This document shows positions 22,305 to 30,873 of a stretch of 64,000 bases of DNA, one piece after another. The DNA comes from Kribbella solani. GTDB lineage: Bacteria; Actinomycetota; Actinomycetes; Propionibacteriales; Kribbellaceae. Where the stretch lies: the NCBI RefSeq assembly GCF_014205295.1, contig NZ_JACHNF010000001.1:4340001-4404000 (forward strand), written 5' to 3'. The notes below the pieces were generated by a model. It saw nothing but the letters and a program-made list of their open reading frames with translations. It was not told where the DNA came from and searched no databases. The position numbers and the translations under genes were made by a program. Positions within the stretch are counted from its first letter, which is position 1. Each line of letters begins with the position of its first letter.

Positions 22305-23261
22305 GTGACCACTCTCGACAGCGGCGTCGACAGCCTGGCCGACGTGACCTCGTCCGAGGACCGGCTGCGCCGGTTCCTGCTCGGGCTGCCGGGCGTCGAC
22401 CAGGTCGGCGCCGAGGCCCGCGCCGCCACTCTGAGCACCCGTTCGATCAAGACCAGCGCCAAGCAGTACGCGCTGGACCTGGCGATCCAGATGATCGATC
22501 TGACCACGCTGGAGGGCCAGGACACCCCTGGCAAGGTGCGCGCCCTGTGCGCGAAGGCGAAACGGCCCGACCCGGCCGACACGACCGCGCCGCGGGTGGC
22601 CGCGGTCTGCGTCTACCCGGACCTGGTCGCGACCGCGAAGCGCGAGCTGCAGGGCTCCGGGATCAACGTCGCGAGTGTCGCGACCGCCTTCCCCAGCGGG
22701 CGTTCCAGCCTGGCGATCAAGGTCCAGGACACCAAGAACGCGGTCGCCGACGGCGCCGACGAGGTCGACATGGTGATCGACCGCGGGGCCTTCCTGTCCG
22801 GGCGGTACGCGATGGTGTTCGACGAGATCGCCGCGATCCGCGAGGCCGCCGGTGACGCGCATCTCAAGGTGATCCTGGAAACCGGCGAGCTGGTCACGTA
22901 CGACAACGTCCGCCGGGCGTCCTGGCTGGCGATGCTGGCCGGCGCCGACTTCATCAAGACCTCCACCGGCAAGGTGTCCCCCGCGGCCACGCTGCCGGTG
23001 ACGCTGGTGATGCTGGAGGCGGTCCGCGACTATCACGAGGCGACCGGGCTGCACATCGGCGTCAAGCCGGCCGGCGGTATCCGGACCGCGAAGGACGCGA
23101 TCAAGTACCTGGTCACCGTCAACGAGACGGCCGGACCGGACTGGCTGGACCCGGAGCTGTTCCGCTTCGGCGCCTCCAGCCTGCTGAACGACCTGCTGAT
23201 GCAACGCACCAAGCTGGCCACCGGGCACTACCCCGGCCCCGACTACTTCACCCTGGACTGA
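22305..23261 (+). CDS. deoC: Deoxyribose-phosphate aldolase
   Basis: A 318-residue class I aldolase splitting 2-deoxyribose 5-phosphate into glyceraldehyde 3-phosphate and acetaldehyde. 'DEVDMVIDRGAFLSG' carries the conserved catalytic Asp, 'ADFIKTSTGK' the Schiff-base Lys, and 'GVKPAGGIRT' the second active-site Lys. The N-terminus is longer than in E. coli DeoC, as is usual in actinomycetes. GTG 22305 is favoured over GTG 22302 by its distance from the -10 box. Four bases separate it from the downstream aldehyde dehydrogenase, which can oxidise the acetaldehyde produced. It would act with the nucleoside phosphorylase and deaminase encoded near 46 kb. Confidence 0.95.
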   Translation: MTTLDSGVDSLADVTSSEDRLRRFLLGLPGVDQVGAEARAATLSTRSIKTSAKQYALDLAIQMIDLTTLEGQDTPGKVRALCAKAKRPDPADTTAPRVAAVCVYPDLVATAKRELQGSGINVASVATAFPSGRSSLAIKVQDTKNAVADGADEVDMVIDRGAFLSGRYAMVFDEIAAIREAAGDAHLKVILETGELVTYDNVRRASWLAMLAGADFIKTSTGKVSPAATLPVTLVMLEAVRDYHEATGLHIGVKPAGGIRTAKDAIKYLVTVNETAGPDWLDPELFRFGASSLLNDLLMQRTKLATGHYPGPDYFTLD

Positions 23262-23265
23262 CGGC

Positions 23266-24702
23266 ATGAGCAGATTCGAGTACGCCCCCGCGCCCGAGTC
23301 GCGGGCGATCGTCGACATCAAGTCGTCGTACGGGCTCTTCATCAACGGGCAGTTCGTCGACGCTACCGACGGGAAGCCGTTCAAGACCGTGTCGCCCGCC
23401 TCCGAGGAGGTGCTGGCCGAGGTCAGCGAGGCCGGTCCGGCCGACGTCGACAAGGCAGTACGCGCCGCCCGGAAGGCGTTCGACAAGGTGTGGGGCCCAA
23501 TGAGCGGGAAGGACCGGGCCAAGTACCTGTTCCGGATCGCGCGGCTGATCCAGGAACGCGCCCGCGAGCTGGCCGTGCTGGAGTCGCTGGACAACGGCAA
23601 GCCGATCCGGGAGTCCCGCGACGTCGACATCCCGCTGGTGGCGGCACACTTCTTCTACTACGCGGGCTGGGCGGACAAGCTCGAGTACGCCGGCGTCGGT
23701 GACGACCCGCGGCCGTGGGGCGTGGCCGGCCAGGTGATCCCGTGGAACTTCCCGATGCTGATGCTGGCCTGGAAGATCGCGCCCGCGCTGGCGGCCGGCA
23801 ACACGGTCGTGCTCAAGCCGGCCGAGACCACGCCGCTGACCGCGCTGGCGTTCGCGGAGATCTGCCGGCAGGCCGATCTGCCGCCGGGTGTGGTCAACAT
23901 CGTCACCGGCGCGGGCCACACCGGTCAGGCGCTGGTCGAGCACCCGGACGTGGACAAGGTCGCGTTCACCGGCTCGACCGATGTCGGCCGGGCGATCGCG
24001 CGCTCGGTCGCCGGCACCCGCAAGGCGGTCACGCTGGAGCTCGGCGGCAAGGCGGCGAACATCGTCTTCGAGGACGCGCCGATCGACCAGACGATCGAGG
24101 GCATCGTCAACGGCATCTTCTTCAACCAGGGCCACGTCTGCTGCGCGGGTTCGCGGCTGCTGGTCCAGGAGAGCGTGTACGACGAGGTGCTCGGCCGGCT
24201 GAAGCGGCGGATGGAGACCCTGCGGGTCGGCGATCCGCTGGACAAGAACACCGACATCGGCGCGATCAACTCGGCCGCCCAGCTGGCGAAGATCCGGGAG
24301 CTGTCGCAGATCGGCGAGGACGAGGGCGCCGAGCGCTGGTCGCCGGAGTGCGAGCTGCCGGCCAACGGCTTCTGGTTCCCGCCGACCGTGTTCACCGGCG
24401 TCTCGCAGGCGCACCGGATCGCCCGCGAGGAGATCTTCGGCCCGGTGCTGTCGGTGCTGACGTTCCGGACCCCGGCCGAGGCGGTCGAGAAGGCGAACAA
24501 CACCCCGTTCGGGCTGTCGGCCGGGATCTGGACCGAAAAGGGTTCCCGGATTCTCTGGATGGCGAACCAGCTACGCGCCGGCGTGGTCTGGGCGAACACG
24601 TTCAACCGCTTCGACCCGACCTCGCCGTTCGGCGGGTACAAGGAGTCGGGCTACGGCCGCGAGGGCGGCCGCCACGGCTTGGAGGCCTACCTTGCCCACT
24701 AA
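23266..24702 (+). CDS. NAD(P)-dependent aldehyde dehydrogenase
   Basis: A 478-residue aldehyde dehydrogenase. 'VIPWNFPMLMLAWKIAPALA' forms the cofactor-binding and oxyanion region, 'VAFTGSTDVGR' the Rossmann loop, 'LELGGKAANIV' the general-base Glu and 'FNQGHVCCAGSRL' the catalytic Cys. It sits four bases after deoC and overlaps the next gene, so it is in one operon with deoC and most likely removes acetaldehyde from deoxyribose breakdown (inference from context). Confidence 0.93.
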   Translation: MSRFEYAPAPESRAIVDIKSSYGLFINGQFVDATDGKPFKTVSPASEEVLAEVSEAGPADVDKAVRAARKAFDKVWGPMSGKDRAKYLFRIARLIQERARELAVLESLDNGKPIRESRDVDIPLVAAHFFYYAGWADKLEYAGVGDDPRPWGVAGQVIPWNFPMLMLAWKIAPALAAGNTVVLKPAETTPLTALAFAEICRQADLPPGVVNIVTGAGHTGQALVEHPDVDKVAFTGSTDVGRAIARSVAGTRKAVTLELGGKAANIVFEDAPIDQTIEGIVNGIFFNQGHVCCAGSRLLVQESVYDEVLGRLKRRMETLRVGDPLDKNTDIGAINSAAQLAKIRELSQIGEDEGAERWSPECELPANGFWFPPTVFTGVSQAHRIAREEIFGPVLSVLTFRTPAEAVEKANNTPFGLSAGIWTEKGSRILWMANQLRAGVVWANTFNRFDPTSPFGGYKESGYGREGGRHGLEAYLAH

Positions 24703-25567
24703 CGAGACGCCGAGGCTGGAAGTGCGCAAGACCTACAAGCTGTACGTCGGCGGCGCCTTCCCACGCAGCGAATCCGGCCGGTCCTACGTGGTGAACAATG
24801 CCAAGGGCAAGTTTCTCGCGAACGCGTCCCAGGCCTCCCGCAAGGACGCCCGGGACGCGGTGGTCGCGGCCCGGATGGCGTTCGGCGGCTGGCACGCGCG
24901 GACGGCGTACAACCGTGGCCAGGTGCTGTACCGGATCGCCGAGGTGATGGAGGGGCGGCACCAGCAGTTCAGTACCGAGGTGGCCGCCGGTGAAGGGATC
25001 TCGATCGGCAAGGCCCGCGCGGTCGTGGACGCGTCGATCGACCGCTGGGTCTGGTACGCGGGGTGGGCCGACAAGCTCGCCCAGGTGGTCGGGTCGTCGA
25101 ACCCGGTCGCGGGCCCGTACTTCGACTTCTCGTTGCCCGAGGCAACCGGCGTGGTCGCGGTACTTGCTCCGCAGGACTCGTCGCTGCTCGGTCTGACCAG
25201 CGTGATCGCGCCCGCGATCGTCTCCGGCAACACGGTCGTCGCGGTCTCGTCGTACGAGCGCCCGCTGCCGGCCGTGACGCTCGGCGAGGTGATGGCGACC
25301 TCCGACGTACCGGGTGGTGTGGTCAACATCCTCACCGGCTCCGCGTCCGAGATCGGGCCGTGGCTGGCATCGCACCAGGACGTGAACGCGATCGACCTGT
25401 GCGGCGTCGCGTCCGAGGACGAGGCCCGCGACCTGGAGATCGCCGCCGCCGGCAACCTCAAGCGGGTACGCCGTCCGGCCGACGAGGACTGGACCGCGGA
25501 CCAGGGACTGTCGCGCCTCACGCAGTACCTCGAACTGAAGACCGTGTGGCACCCGATCGGAGTCTGA
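24692..25567 (+). CDS. Truncated aldehyde-dehydrogenase-like companion protein
   Basis: A 291-residue protein homologous to the N-terminal part of aldehyde dehydrogenases ('YKLYVGGAFPRSESGRSY', 'WYAGWADKL', 'VIAPAIVSGNTVVAVSS') but with no recognisable ELGG glutamate or catalytic Cys block, so it should be inactive as a dehydrogenase on its own. It overlaps the full-length enzyme by 11 bp. TTG 24692 has GGAGG upstream, suggesting co-translation and perhaps a heteromeric or regulatory subunit. The sequence ends cleanly, without a frameshifted remnant, so it looks like a maintained short gene rather than a recent pseudogene. Confidence 0.8.
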   Translation: MPTNETPRLEVRKTYKLYVGGAFPRSESGRSYVVNNAKGKFLANASQASRKDARDAVVAARMAFGGWHARTAYNRGQVLYRIAEVMEGRHQQFSTEVAAGEGISIGKARAVVDASIDRWVWYAGWADKLAQVVGSSNPVAGPYFDFSLPEATGVVAVLAPQDSSLLGLTSVIAPAIVSGNTVVAVSSYERPLPAVTLGEVMATSDVPGGVVNILTGSASEIGPWLASHQDVNAIDLCGVASEDEARDLEIAAAGNLKRVRRPADEDWTADQGLSRLTQYLELKTVWHPIGV

Positions 25568-25600
25568 GCAGCGAACCGCTGCAGCCAACTCAGCGCCCTC

Positions 25601-25636
25601 CGAGAGGCTCCCCAAACCAGTTCGGGGAGCCTCTCG
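25601..25636. repeat. Intergenic hairpin 1 (CTCCCCAAACC family)
   Basis: Perfect 13-bp stem: CGAGAGGCTCCCC (25601-25613) pairs with GGGGAGCCTCTCG (25624-25636). The core CTCCCCAAACCAGTT resembles the core of the larger palindrome 70 bp downstream. It lies between convergent genes. Confidence 0.85.
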
Positions 25637-25672
25637 AGCACGACCGGGGAGCGCAACTGCCCGATTCGGGAG

Positions 25673-25708
25673 GGCACGACTCCCCAAACCGGTTTGGGGA
25701 GTCGTGCC
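25673..25708. repeat. 36-bp perfect palindrome
   Basis: The 18-bp arm 25673-25690 (GGCACGACTCCCCAAACC) is followed directly by its exact complement (25691-25708), with no spacer. The core CTCCCCAAACCGGTTTGGGG is shared in part with hairpin 1. It may be a bidirectional terminator or a protein-binding element. Confidence 0.9.
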
Positions 25709-25718
25709 GCACGGCGGC

Positions 25719-25775
25719 GGGTGCAGGGCGGGTGCAGGGCGGGTGCAGGGCGGGTGTGCAGGGCGGGTGCAGGGC
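25719..25775. repeat. 11-bp G-rich tandem repeat
   Basis: Five copies of GGGTGCAGGGC, the fourth with a GT insertion, lie just past the stop of the minus-strand secreted protein gene. Except for the two hairpins and this repeat, the 25568-25784 gap holds nothing recognisable. Confidence 0.9.
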
Positions 25776-25784
25776 GGCGGGGTA

Positions 25785-26414
25785 CTAGCGGACAACTGTC
25801 CTGGTCAGGGCCGGGTTGGGGTTCGGGAAGCAGGCGACCGGCGCGGTGGTGGTGATGAACTTCCATTTGATCTTGGCCTGCAAGGTGAGGCCGGGGTCGT
25901 CGTAGCTGCTGCCTTTGAGCCGGGTCTCGACGGCCGTGCCACGGCCGCCGGATCTGAGCCGCACGCTCAGTGTCGGCAGTTCGTAGTTGGCACCGCCAGG
26001 AATCGGGCCGGCCACTTTGACGACCACGACGTTCCCGTCGCGCTGGATGCTCGGCGTGGAGTTGAGCCCGGAGCCGCCGGACAGGCTCGCGCTGAGGTAG
26101 ACGGAGTTCGCCGGGACCGGCACCCGCAGCGCCAGGTCGCGGACCTCCTTGAGCTTGAAGCCCTTGACCTCGCTCGGCAATGCGCCCGGCTGGAGATCGA
26201 CGGCGATGGTGAAGCGGGTGTTGGGGCGTACGGTGGCCGGCGCCTTGGCGTTGACGCCCTGGCGCAGGGACAGAGTGTGCTGACCGAACTTGGTGTTCGC
26301 CCGGCACGCATAGCTGGCAACCGGCTGCGCCGCCGAGGCGGCCTGCGCCGGCGGGAGTTGGACGATGAGAAGCGGAAGAACGGCGAGCACCACAAGACTG
26401 CGGTAAGTAGCCAT
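25785..26414 (-). CDS. Secreted beta-rich protein of unknown function
   Basis: A 209-residue exported protein with a Sec signal peptide (cut near 'PPAQA', about residue 25). The mature part has alternating hydrophobic strands ('NTRFTIAVDLQPG', 'GNVVVVKVAGPI') and two cysteines (SYACRA, VACFPN) placed to bridge its ends. It loosely resembles secreted DUF6801-type actinobacterial proteins, but I cannot assign a family. Eighteen bases upstream of its start is the stop of the Ser/Thr kinase gene, so the two may be co-transcribed. Confidence 0.75.
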   Translation of the reverse strand: MATYRSLVVLAVLPLLIVQLPPAQAASAAQPVASYACRANTKFGQHTLSLRQGVNAKAPATVRPNTRFTIAVDLQPGALPSEVKGFKLKEVRDLALRVPVPANSVYLSASLSGGSGLNSTPSIQRDGNVVVVKVAGPIPGGANYELPTLSVRLRSGGRGTAVETRLKGSSYDDPGLTLQAKIKWKFITTTAPVACFPNPNPALTRTVVR

Positions 26415-26431
26415 GAAACTACTCTATGCAG

Positions 26432-27442
26432 TCACCTTGTGAAGAGGAACCAGCCGCCCACGCCCGCCGCTACGAACACCACGGGCAGCGCGAGCAAGTA
26501 CCATGCGCGCATCCGCCGCCGGCGCCGTACCGGTGGATCGGTCGCGACCGTCGTGTCCAGGTCGTCGTCCGTGATCGCGGTGCGCTCCCCGGCCCGCAGC
26601 GGCGCCTCCTGCTCCAGCCGGTACGCCTCCGCCTCCAGCCGGTCGGCCAGGGTGTCGGCGCGCTCCCAGCGGTCGGCGACCCGGTACGCGAGTGCTCGCC
26701 CGAAGACGTCATCGAGCTGGCCGACCGAGTCGTGCAGTACGGAGCGCAGGCTCGGCGGCGGGAGATCGGGGTCGCGGTTGAGTACGTCGCCGATCGAGCC
26801 CGCGGTGTACGGCGGATGGCCGGTGAGCAGCGCGTACGTCACCGCGCCGACCGCGTAGATGTCCGCCCGCTCGTCGAATCCACCGTCGCCGCGACCCTGC
26901 TCCGGCGCCATGTACGACGGCGTGCCGACCGCCTGGGTCAGCCCGGACGCCTCGGCGGCCCGTTTCGCCAGGCCGAGGTCCGCAAGCACGATCCGGTGCG
27001 TACCGCCGCCGGCTTCGGCGCCCGCGCGGAGCAGCAGGTTCGCCGGGGTGACATCGCGGTGTACGACACCCTCGCCGTGCAGCGCCGCGACCGCCCGGGC
27101 CAGGTCGGCGCCCCACCAGAGCGCGTCCACGGCGTCCAGGCGACCCTGCCGAAGGACCTCGGCCAAGGTACCGCCGCCGACGTAGTCCATCACGAAGTAC
27201 GGCCGGCCGTCGTCGAGTTTGCCCAGGTCGAAGACCCGGACCACCCGGTCGCTGGCGATCCGGCGCATCAGCCGCGCCTCGGACAGGAAGCGTTCGCGCA
27301 CGTCGGCGCGGGACGCCCAGTTGTCCGCGAGGATCTTGACGGCGACGTCGACGTCCAGGTCGTCGTCGTATCCCCGCCACACCGTCGCGAACGCACCGGC
27401 GCCGATCTTGTCCCGCAACCGGTACCGCCCGATGACATCCAT
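26432..27442 (-). CDS. Membrane-anchored Ser/Thr protein kinase
   Basis: A 336-residue PASTA-less bacterial protein kinase. 'IGAGAFATVWRG' is the ATP loop, 'VAVKIL' holds the ATP-anchoring Lys, 'VVHRDVTPANLLL' is the catalytic loop, 'LADLGLAKR' the metal-binding DFG variant (DLG) and 'GTPSYMAPEQ' the activation segment. A juxtamembrane region leads to one C-terminal transmembrane helix ('YLLALPVVFVAAGVGGWFL') with almost nothing outside, so any extracellular signal must come through a partner. Divergent from an ECF-like sigma factor with only 46 bp between starts. Confidence 0.92.
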   Translation of the reverse strand: MDVIGRYRLRDKIGAGAFATVWRGYDDDLDVDVAVKILADNWASRADVRERFLSEARLMRRIASDRVVRVFDLGKLDDGRPYFVMDYVGGGTLAEVLRQGRLDAVDALWWGADLARAVAALHGEGVVHRDVTPANLLLRAGAEAGGGTHRIVLADLGLAKRAAEASGLTQAVGTPSYMAPEQGRGDGGFDERADIYAVGAVTYALLTGHPPYTAGSIGDVLNRDPDLPPPSLRSVLHDSVGQLDDVFGRALAYRVADRWERADTLADRLEAEAYRLEQEAPLRAGERTAITDDDLDTTVATDPPVRRRRRMRAWYLLALPVVFVAAGVGGWFLFTR

Positions 27443-27488
27443 CCCGGCTATTGTCGGTCACAGCGAGCTCATCCAACACTGGGGGACG

Positions 27489-28028
27489 ATGAACGACGAG
27501 CTGGAGGTCCTGGCTGCTCGCGCGGCGGCCGGTGATCAGGCTGTGCTGCCGGAGCTGCTGCGGGCGATCCGGCCGCAGGTGCAGCGGCGGGTGGCCAAGT
27601 TCCTGCCGTACCGGGAGGACGCCGAGGAGGCCGTCCAGGACACCCTGCTCCAGGTCGCGAACAAGGTGCACACGTTCAAGGGCACCGGCAGTTTCGCCGG
27701 GTGGGTGACGATCGTCGCCACCAACCAGGCCCGGCAGACGTACCGCTCGCTCAAGCGCCGCTCGGTCGAACAGTCCGCCGAGCTGCTGCCCGAGTCCGTC
27801 GACCCGCGGACCACCTCGGTGATCGCGGGCTCCCGGCTGGACCTGCTGGAGGCGCTTGAGGCGCTGGAGTCCAGTCACCCACAGCTGGTTCAGCCGCTGG
27901 TACTGCGTGATCTCGGCGCGCTCACGTACGCCGAGATCGCCGACGAGCTGGATGTCCCACTCGGCACCGTCAAGGCCCGCATCCACCAGGCCCGGAAGGC
28001 CGTCGCGGAGCGGCTCACCGTCCGCTGA
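27489..28028 (+). CDS. ECF-like RNA polymerase sigma factor
   Basis: A 179-residue sigma-70 family protein. Region 2 covers about residues 20-90 ('FLPYREDAEEAVQDTLLQV', 'FKGTGSFAGWVTIVATNQARQ') and region 4 about 115-175 ('LVLRDLGALTYAEIADELDVPLGTVKARIHQARK'), separated by a short linker; regions 1 and 3 are lacking, as in ECF factors. ATG 27489 is used. No anti-sigma gene is adjacent, but a divergent Ser/Thr kinase is, so control by phosphorylation is possible (inference). Its last 14 bases overlap the end of pepN on the other strand. Confidence 0.9.
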   Translation: MNDELEVLAARAAAGDQAVLPELLRAIRPQVQRRVAKFLPYREDAEEAVQDTLLQVANKVHTFKGTGSFAGWVTIVATNQARQTYRSLKRRSVEQSAELLPESVDPRTTSVIAGSRLDLLEALEALESSHPQLVQPLVLRDLGALTYAEIADELDVPLGTVKARIHQARKAVAERLTVR

Positions 28029-30462
28029 ACGCCTGCCGGACCGCGAGCGTACGGCGCAGGTCGTCGAGGAAGTCCGCCGTCTGCCGGCGGATGCCCGAGA
28101 CCACCTCCGCGTTCCCGATCAGCGCCTCGGCCGGGGCGATCAGCGCCGGATCGATCGCGTACCGGGGCGCGATCCGGCGTACGGTCAGGCTGACCACCAT
28201 CCCGGCCCGGATCTCGCCGGTCCGCGGGATGTCGGTGAAGTAGCGGTCGACGTACGGAGCCGTGACTCCGGACTGCATCGGGTGCCAGAAACCATCGGCC
28301 GCGGCCAGCAGTTCCTGCACGCCCATCGACGGGTCGGTCATGATCCGCGTCCAGGCCGCCTCTTTGCCGTCCGGCAGCGCGGCGCGGCAGCGGGCCGCGT
28401 GGTTCACGCCCTCGGTCGACTTGTCCCGGCCCAGCTCGGCGTCGATCTCGGCCGCTCCGAAGGCGCCGAGCCGAACCAGCCGCAGGGTGATCGACCAGCG
28501 CAGGTCCTGATCGATCGCCAGACCGTCAGGGCCCGCCGAACCCTCCAGCCAGGACTGCAGCAGGCGCGCGTCATCGGTGGTCGCGACGACGCCGCGGGCC
28601 GTGATCAGCTGCAGGCTGCTGCCGGGCTCGGTCGTCGCCAGTTTGTTGCTCAGGGCATCGGCAATCGGGCCGCGGGCCGCTTCGTACTCCAGGTAGCCGC
28701 CGAGCACCCGGTTCTCGAGCCAGCCGATCAACGAGCCGACCGCGATGTCGCTGTCCTCGGCCGGCAGCGCGGCGCGGAACAGGTCGAGCGCCTGCCGCGG
28801 GTCGAGCTCGGCGTCGGCGACCGCGTCCCGGATCGAGTTCCAGATCACCGCGCGGGTGGTACTGTCCGCGATCGTTGGCAGCACCCGCGGCAGGACGGCG
28901 AGACTGGCCGGATCGAGGCGGATCTTCGCCCAGGTGTCGTCACCGGCATCCGGCACGACAACCGCGACATCCTTGCCCAGCGCAACTTCCACTGAATCAG
29001 AGTCCAGTACGACGTCGGCCAACGTGGCCGATCCGTCCGCGGCGTACCCGCCGACGCTCAGCTTGTGCAACCGGCGCGACGAGTCCGGGCTCTTCCGGTG
29101 CAGGACGGCGCCGGAGTCCGTACGCTCGACCGTGATCGTGTCCACGCCCGCGGTCCGCAACCATTGGTCCACCCAACCGTCAAGCCCTTGCGCGCCGGCC
29201 TCGGTGAGCTTCGCGACGAACTCGTGCAGGTCGGCGTTGCCGTACTCGTGCGCCTCCAGATGCGCGTTCACGCCCTTCAGGTACACGTCATCACCCAGGT
29301 ACTTCGCCAGCTGCTTCAGCACCGCCGCGCCCTTCGCGTACGAGATGCCGTCGAAGTCGTCGAGCGACTGGCGAGCGTCCTTCAGGCTGTCCGGTGCCAC
29401 CGGGTGCGTCGAACTGCTCTGATCGGTCTGCAACCCCCACCACTTCCGCACGAACGCGAAGTCGGTCCAGTTGCCGCCGTAGCTGGTCGCGTCCTCGGTC
29501 ACGCGGTGCGCCATGTACTCGGCGAACGACTCGTTCAGCCACATGTCGTTCCACCACTTCATCGTGACCAGGTCACCGAACCACATGTGCGCCATCTCGT
29601 GCACGACGATCCGCGCGCGGGTACTGCGCTCCGCTTCGGTCGCCTGCCCGCGGTACAGCAGGCCGTCGGTGAAGGTCACGCAGCCCGGGTTCTCCATCGC
29701 GCCGAGGTTGAAGTCCGGTACGAACACCTGCCAGTACTCGCCGAACGGGTACCGCGCGCGGAACAGCTGGTGGTACGCGTCGAACGCTTCTCCGGTGGTG
29801 CGGAACAGATCCTCGGCGTCGCGGTCCAGGTACTCCTTCAGCGACTGCCGGCAGGCGAGGCCGAGCGGAATGCCGTCATGCTCGTCCCGGAGCTGGTGGT
29901 ACGGCCCAGCGACCAGCGTGACGAAGTACGTCGACAGCGGCTTGGTCTCGGCGAGCGTCCACTCCCCCGGCGCGGTCCGGGTGGCGGCACCGTTGCCCAG
30001 GACGATCCAGTCCTCGGGACACTTCACCGCGACCGTGTACGGCGCCTTGAGGTCGGGCTGGTCGAAGCACGGGAAGTATCGCGGCGCGGACTCCAGCGAC
30101 GACATGCCGTACGTGTAGACCCGGCCGTCCGCGACGTCGACGGATCGCACCAGACCCTCACCGTCCGCGGAGTACTTCAGCTCGGCCGTGACGACCAGGT
30201 CGTTCTCCGCCTGCAAACCGGTCAGCGGGAACCGGCCGCCGTCGAGCGCGGCCGGGTCGAGCGACTGCCCGTTCAGGAAGACGGCGATGAGCCGCTCGGG
30301 CTTCACGTCCACCCAGGTGCTCGTACTCGTCGCATCGAAGCGAATCCGGCTGCTCGTCACGAACGTGTCGCCCTCGCCGGTCAGGTCGAACGAAACCTCG
30401 TACGACCGCAGGCTCAGGTCTGCCGCCCGCTGCCGGGCCTCTTCCACTGTCAACGCACGCAT
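28015..30462 (-). CDS. pepN: Aminopeptidase N, M1 family
   Basis: An 815-residue cytosolic zinc aminopeptidase removing N-terminal residues from peptides. 'GAMENPG' near residue 225 is the exopeptidase motif. 'HEMAHMWFGDLVTMKWWNDM' carries HExxH, and the third ligand Glu lies in 'WLNESFAEYMA' 18 residues further. The C-terminal half fits the ERAP1-like helical domain of actinobacterial PepN. Length is within the family norm (about 850). Confidence 0.95.
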   Translation of the reverse strand: MRALTVEEARQRAADLSLRSYEVSFDLTGEGDTFVTSSRIRFDATSTSTWVDVKPERLIAVFLNGQSLDPAALDGGRFPLTGLQAENDLVVTAELKYSADGEGLVRSVDVADGRVYTYGMSSLESAPRYFPCFDQPDLKAPYTVAVKCPEDWIVLGNGAATRTAPGEWTLAETKPLSTYFVTLVAGPYHQLRDEHDGIPLGLACRQSLKEYLDRDAEDLFRTTGEAFDAYHQLFRARYPFGEYWQVFVPDFNLGAMENPGCVTFTDGLLYRGQATEAERSTRARIVVHEMAHMWFGDLVTMKWWNDMWLNESFAEYMAHRVTEDATSYGGNWTDFAFVRKWWGLQTDQSSSTHPVAPDSLKDARQSLDDFDGISYAKGAAVLKQLAKYLGDDVYLKGVNAHLEAHEYGNADLHEFVAKLTEAGAQGLDGWVDQWLRTAGVDTITVERTDSGAVLHRKSPDSSRRLHKLSVGGYAADGSATLADVVLDSDSVEVALGKDVAVVVPDAGDDTWAKIRLDPASLAVLPRVLPTIADSTTRAVIWNSIRDAVADAELDPRQALDLFRAALPAEDSDIAVGSLIGWLENRVLGGYLEYEAARGPIADALSNKLATTEPGSSLQLITARGVVATTDDARLLQSWLEGSAGPDGLAIDQDLRWSITLRLVRLGAFGAAEIDAELGRDKSTEGVNHAARCRAALPDGKEAAWTRIMTDPSMGVQELLAAADGFWHPMQSGVTAPYVDRYFTDIPRTGEIRAGMVVSLTVRRIAPRYAIDPALIAPAEALIGNAEVVSGIRRQTADFLDDLRRTLAVRQAFSGR

Positions 30463-30471
30463 GGGTGAACG

Positions 30472-30873
30472 CTATCCCTCGCCGCCGGTCACCTTGCGAC
30501 GCGCGGTGTCTGCTGCCAGCGCCGTGTTCGCTGCCAACGACGCGACGGCCCGGATCTGCTCGTCCTGGGTACTGTCCAGCACCGCGGCGATCAGGTCGGC
30601 GTCGGCGGGCTCGGCGAGCGTGGTGAGGACGTTCAACGCGCTCAGGTGGTCGAAGCCGGCCTGGATGTCGTCACTCGCCTCGACCGGCGGCCGGGAGATG
30701 ATCTCGCGAGCCACCTGCCGTACGTCGTCGGCCATCGGTTCGAGCGGGTTGCCGCCGCTCAGCTGGGTGTACGCGGCCGCGACCTGGTACATGTTCAGCG
30801 CCCGGCAAACGGTCGGGATGTTCGCACTGTGCAGCAGCGCGCCGAACGCCTGCAAGGGAATGTCCACGCTCAT
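30472..30873 (-). CDS. Helical protein of unknown function
   Basis: A 133-residue soluble helical protein with no recognised family or signal peptide ('LHSANIPTVCRALNMYQVAA'). Its ATG overlaps the stop of the LysR-type gene by four bases (ATGA), so both are made from one message. Confidence 0.7.
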   Translation of the reverse strand: MSVDIPLQAFGALLHSANIPTVCRALNMYQVAAAYTQLSGGNPLEPMADDVRQVAREIISRPPVEASDDIQAGFDHLSALNVLTTLAEPADADLIAAVLDSTQDEQIRAVASLAANTALAADTARRKVTGGEG

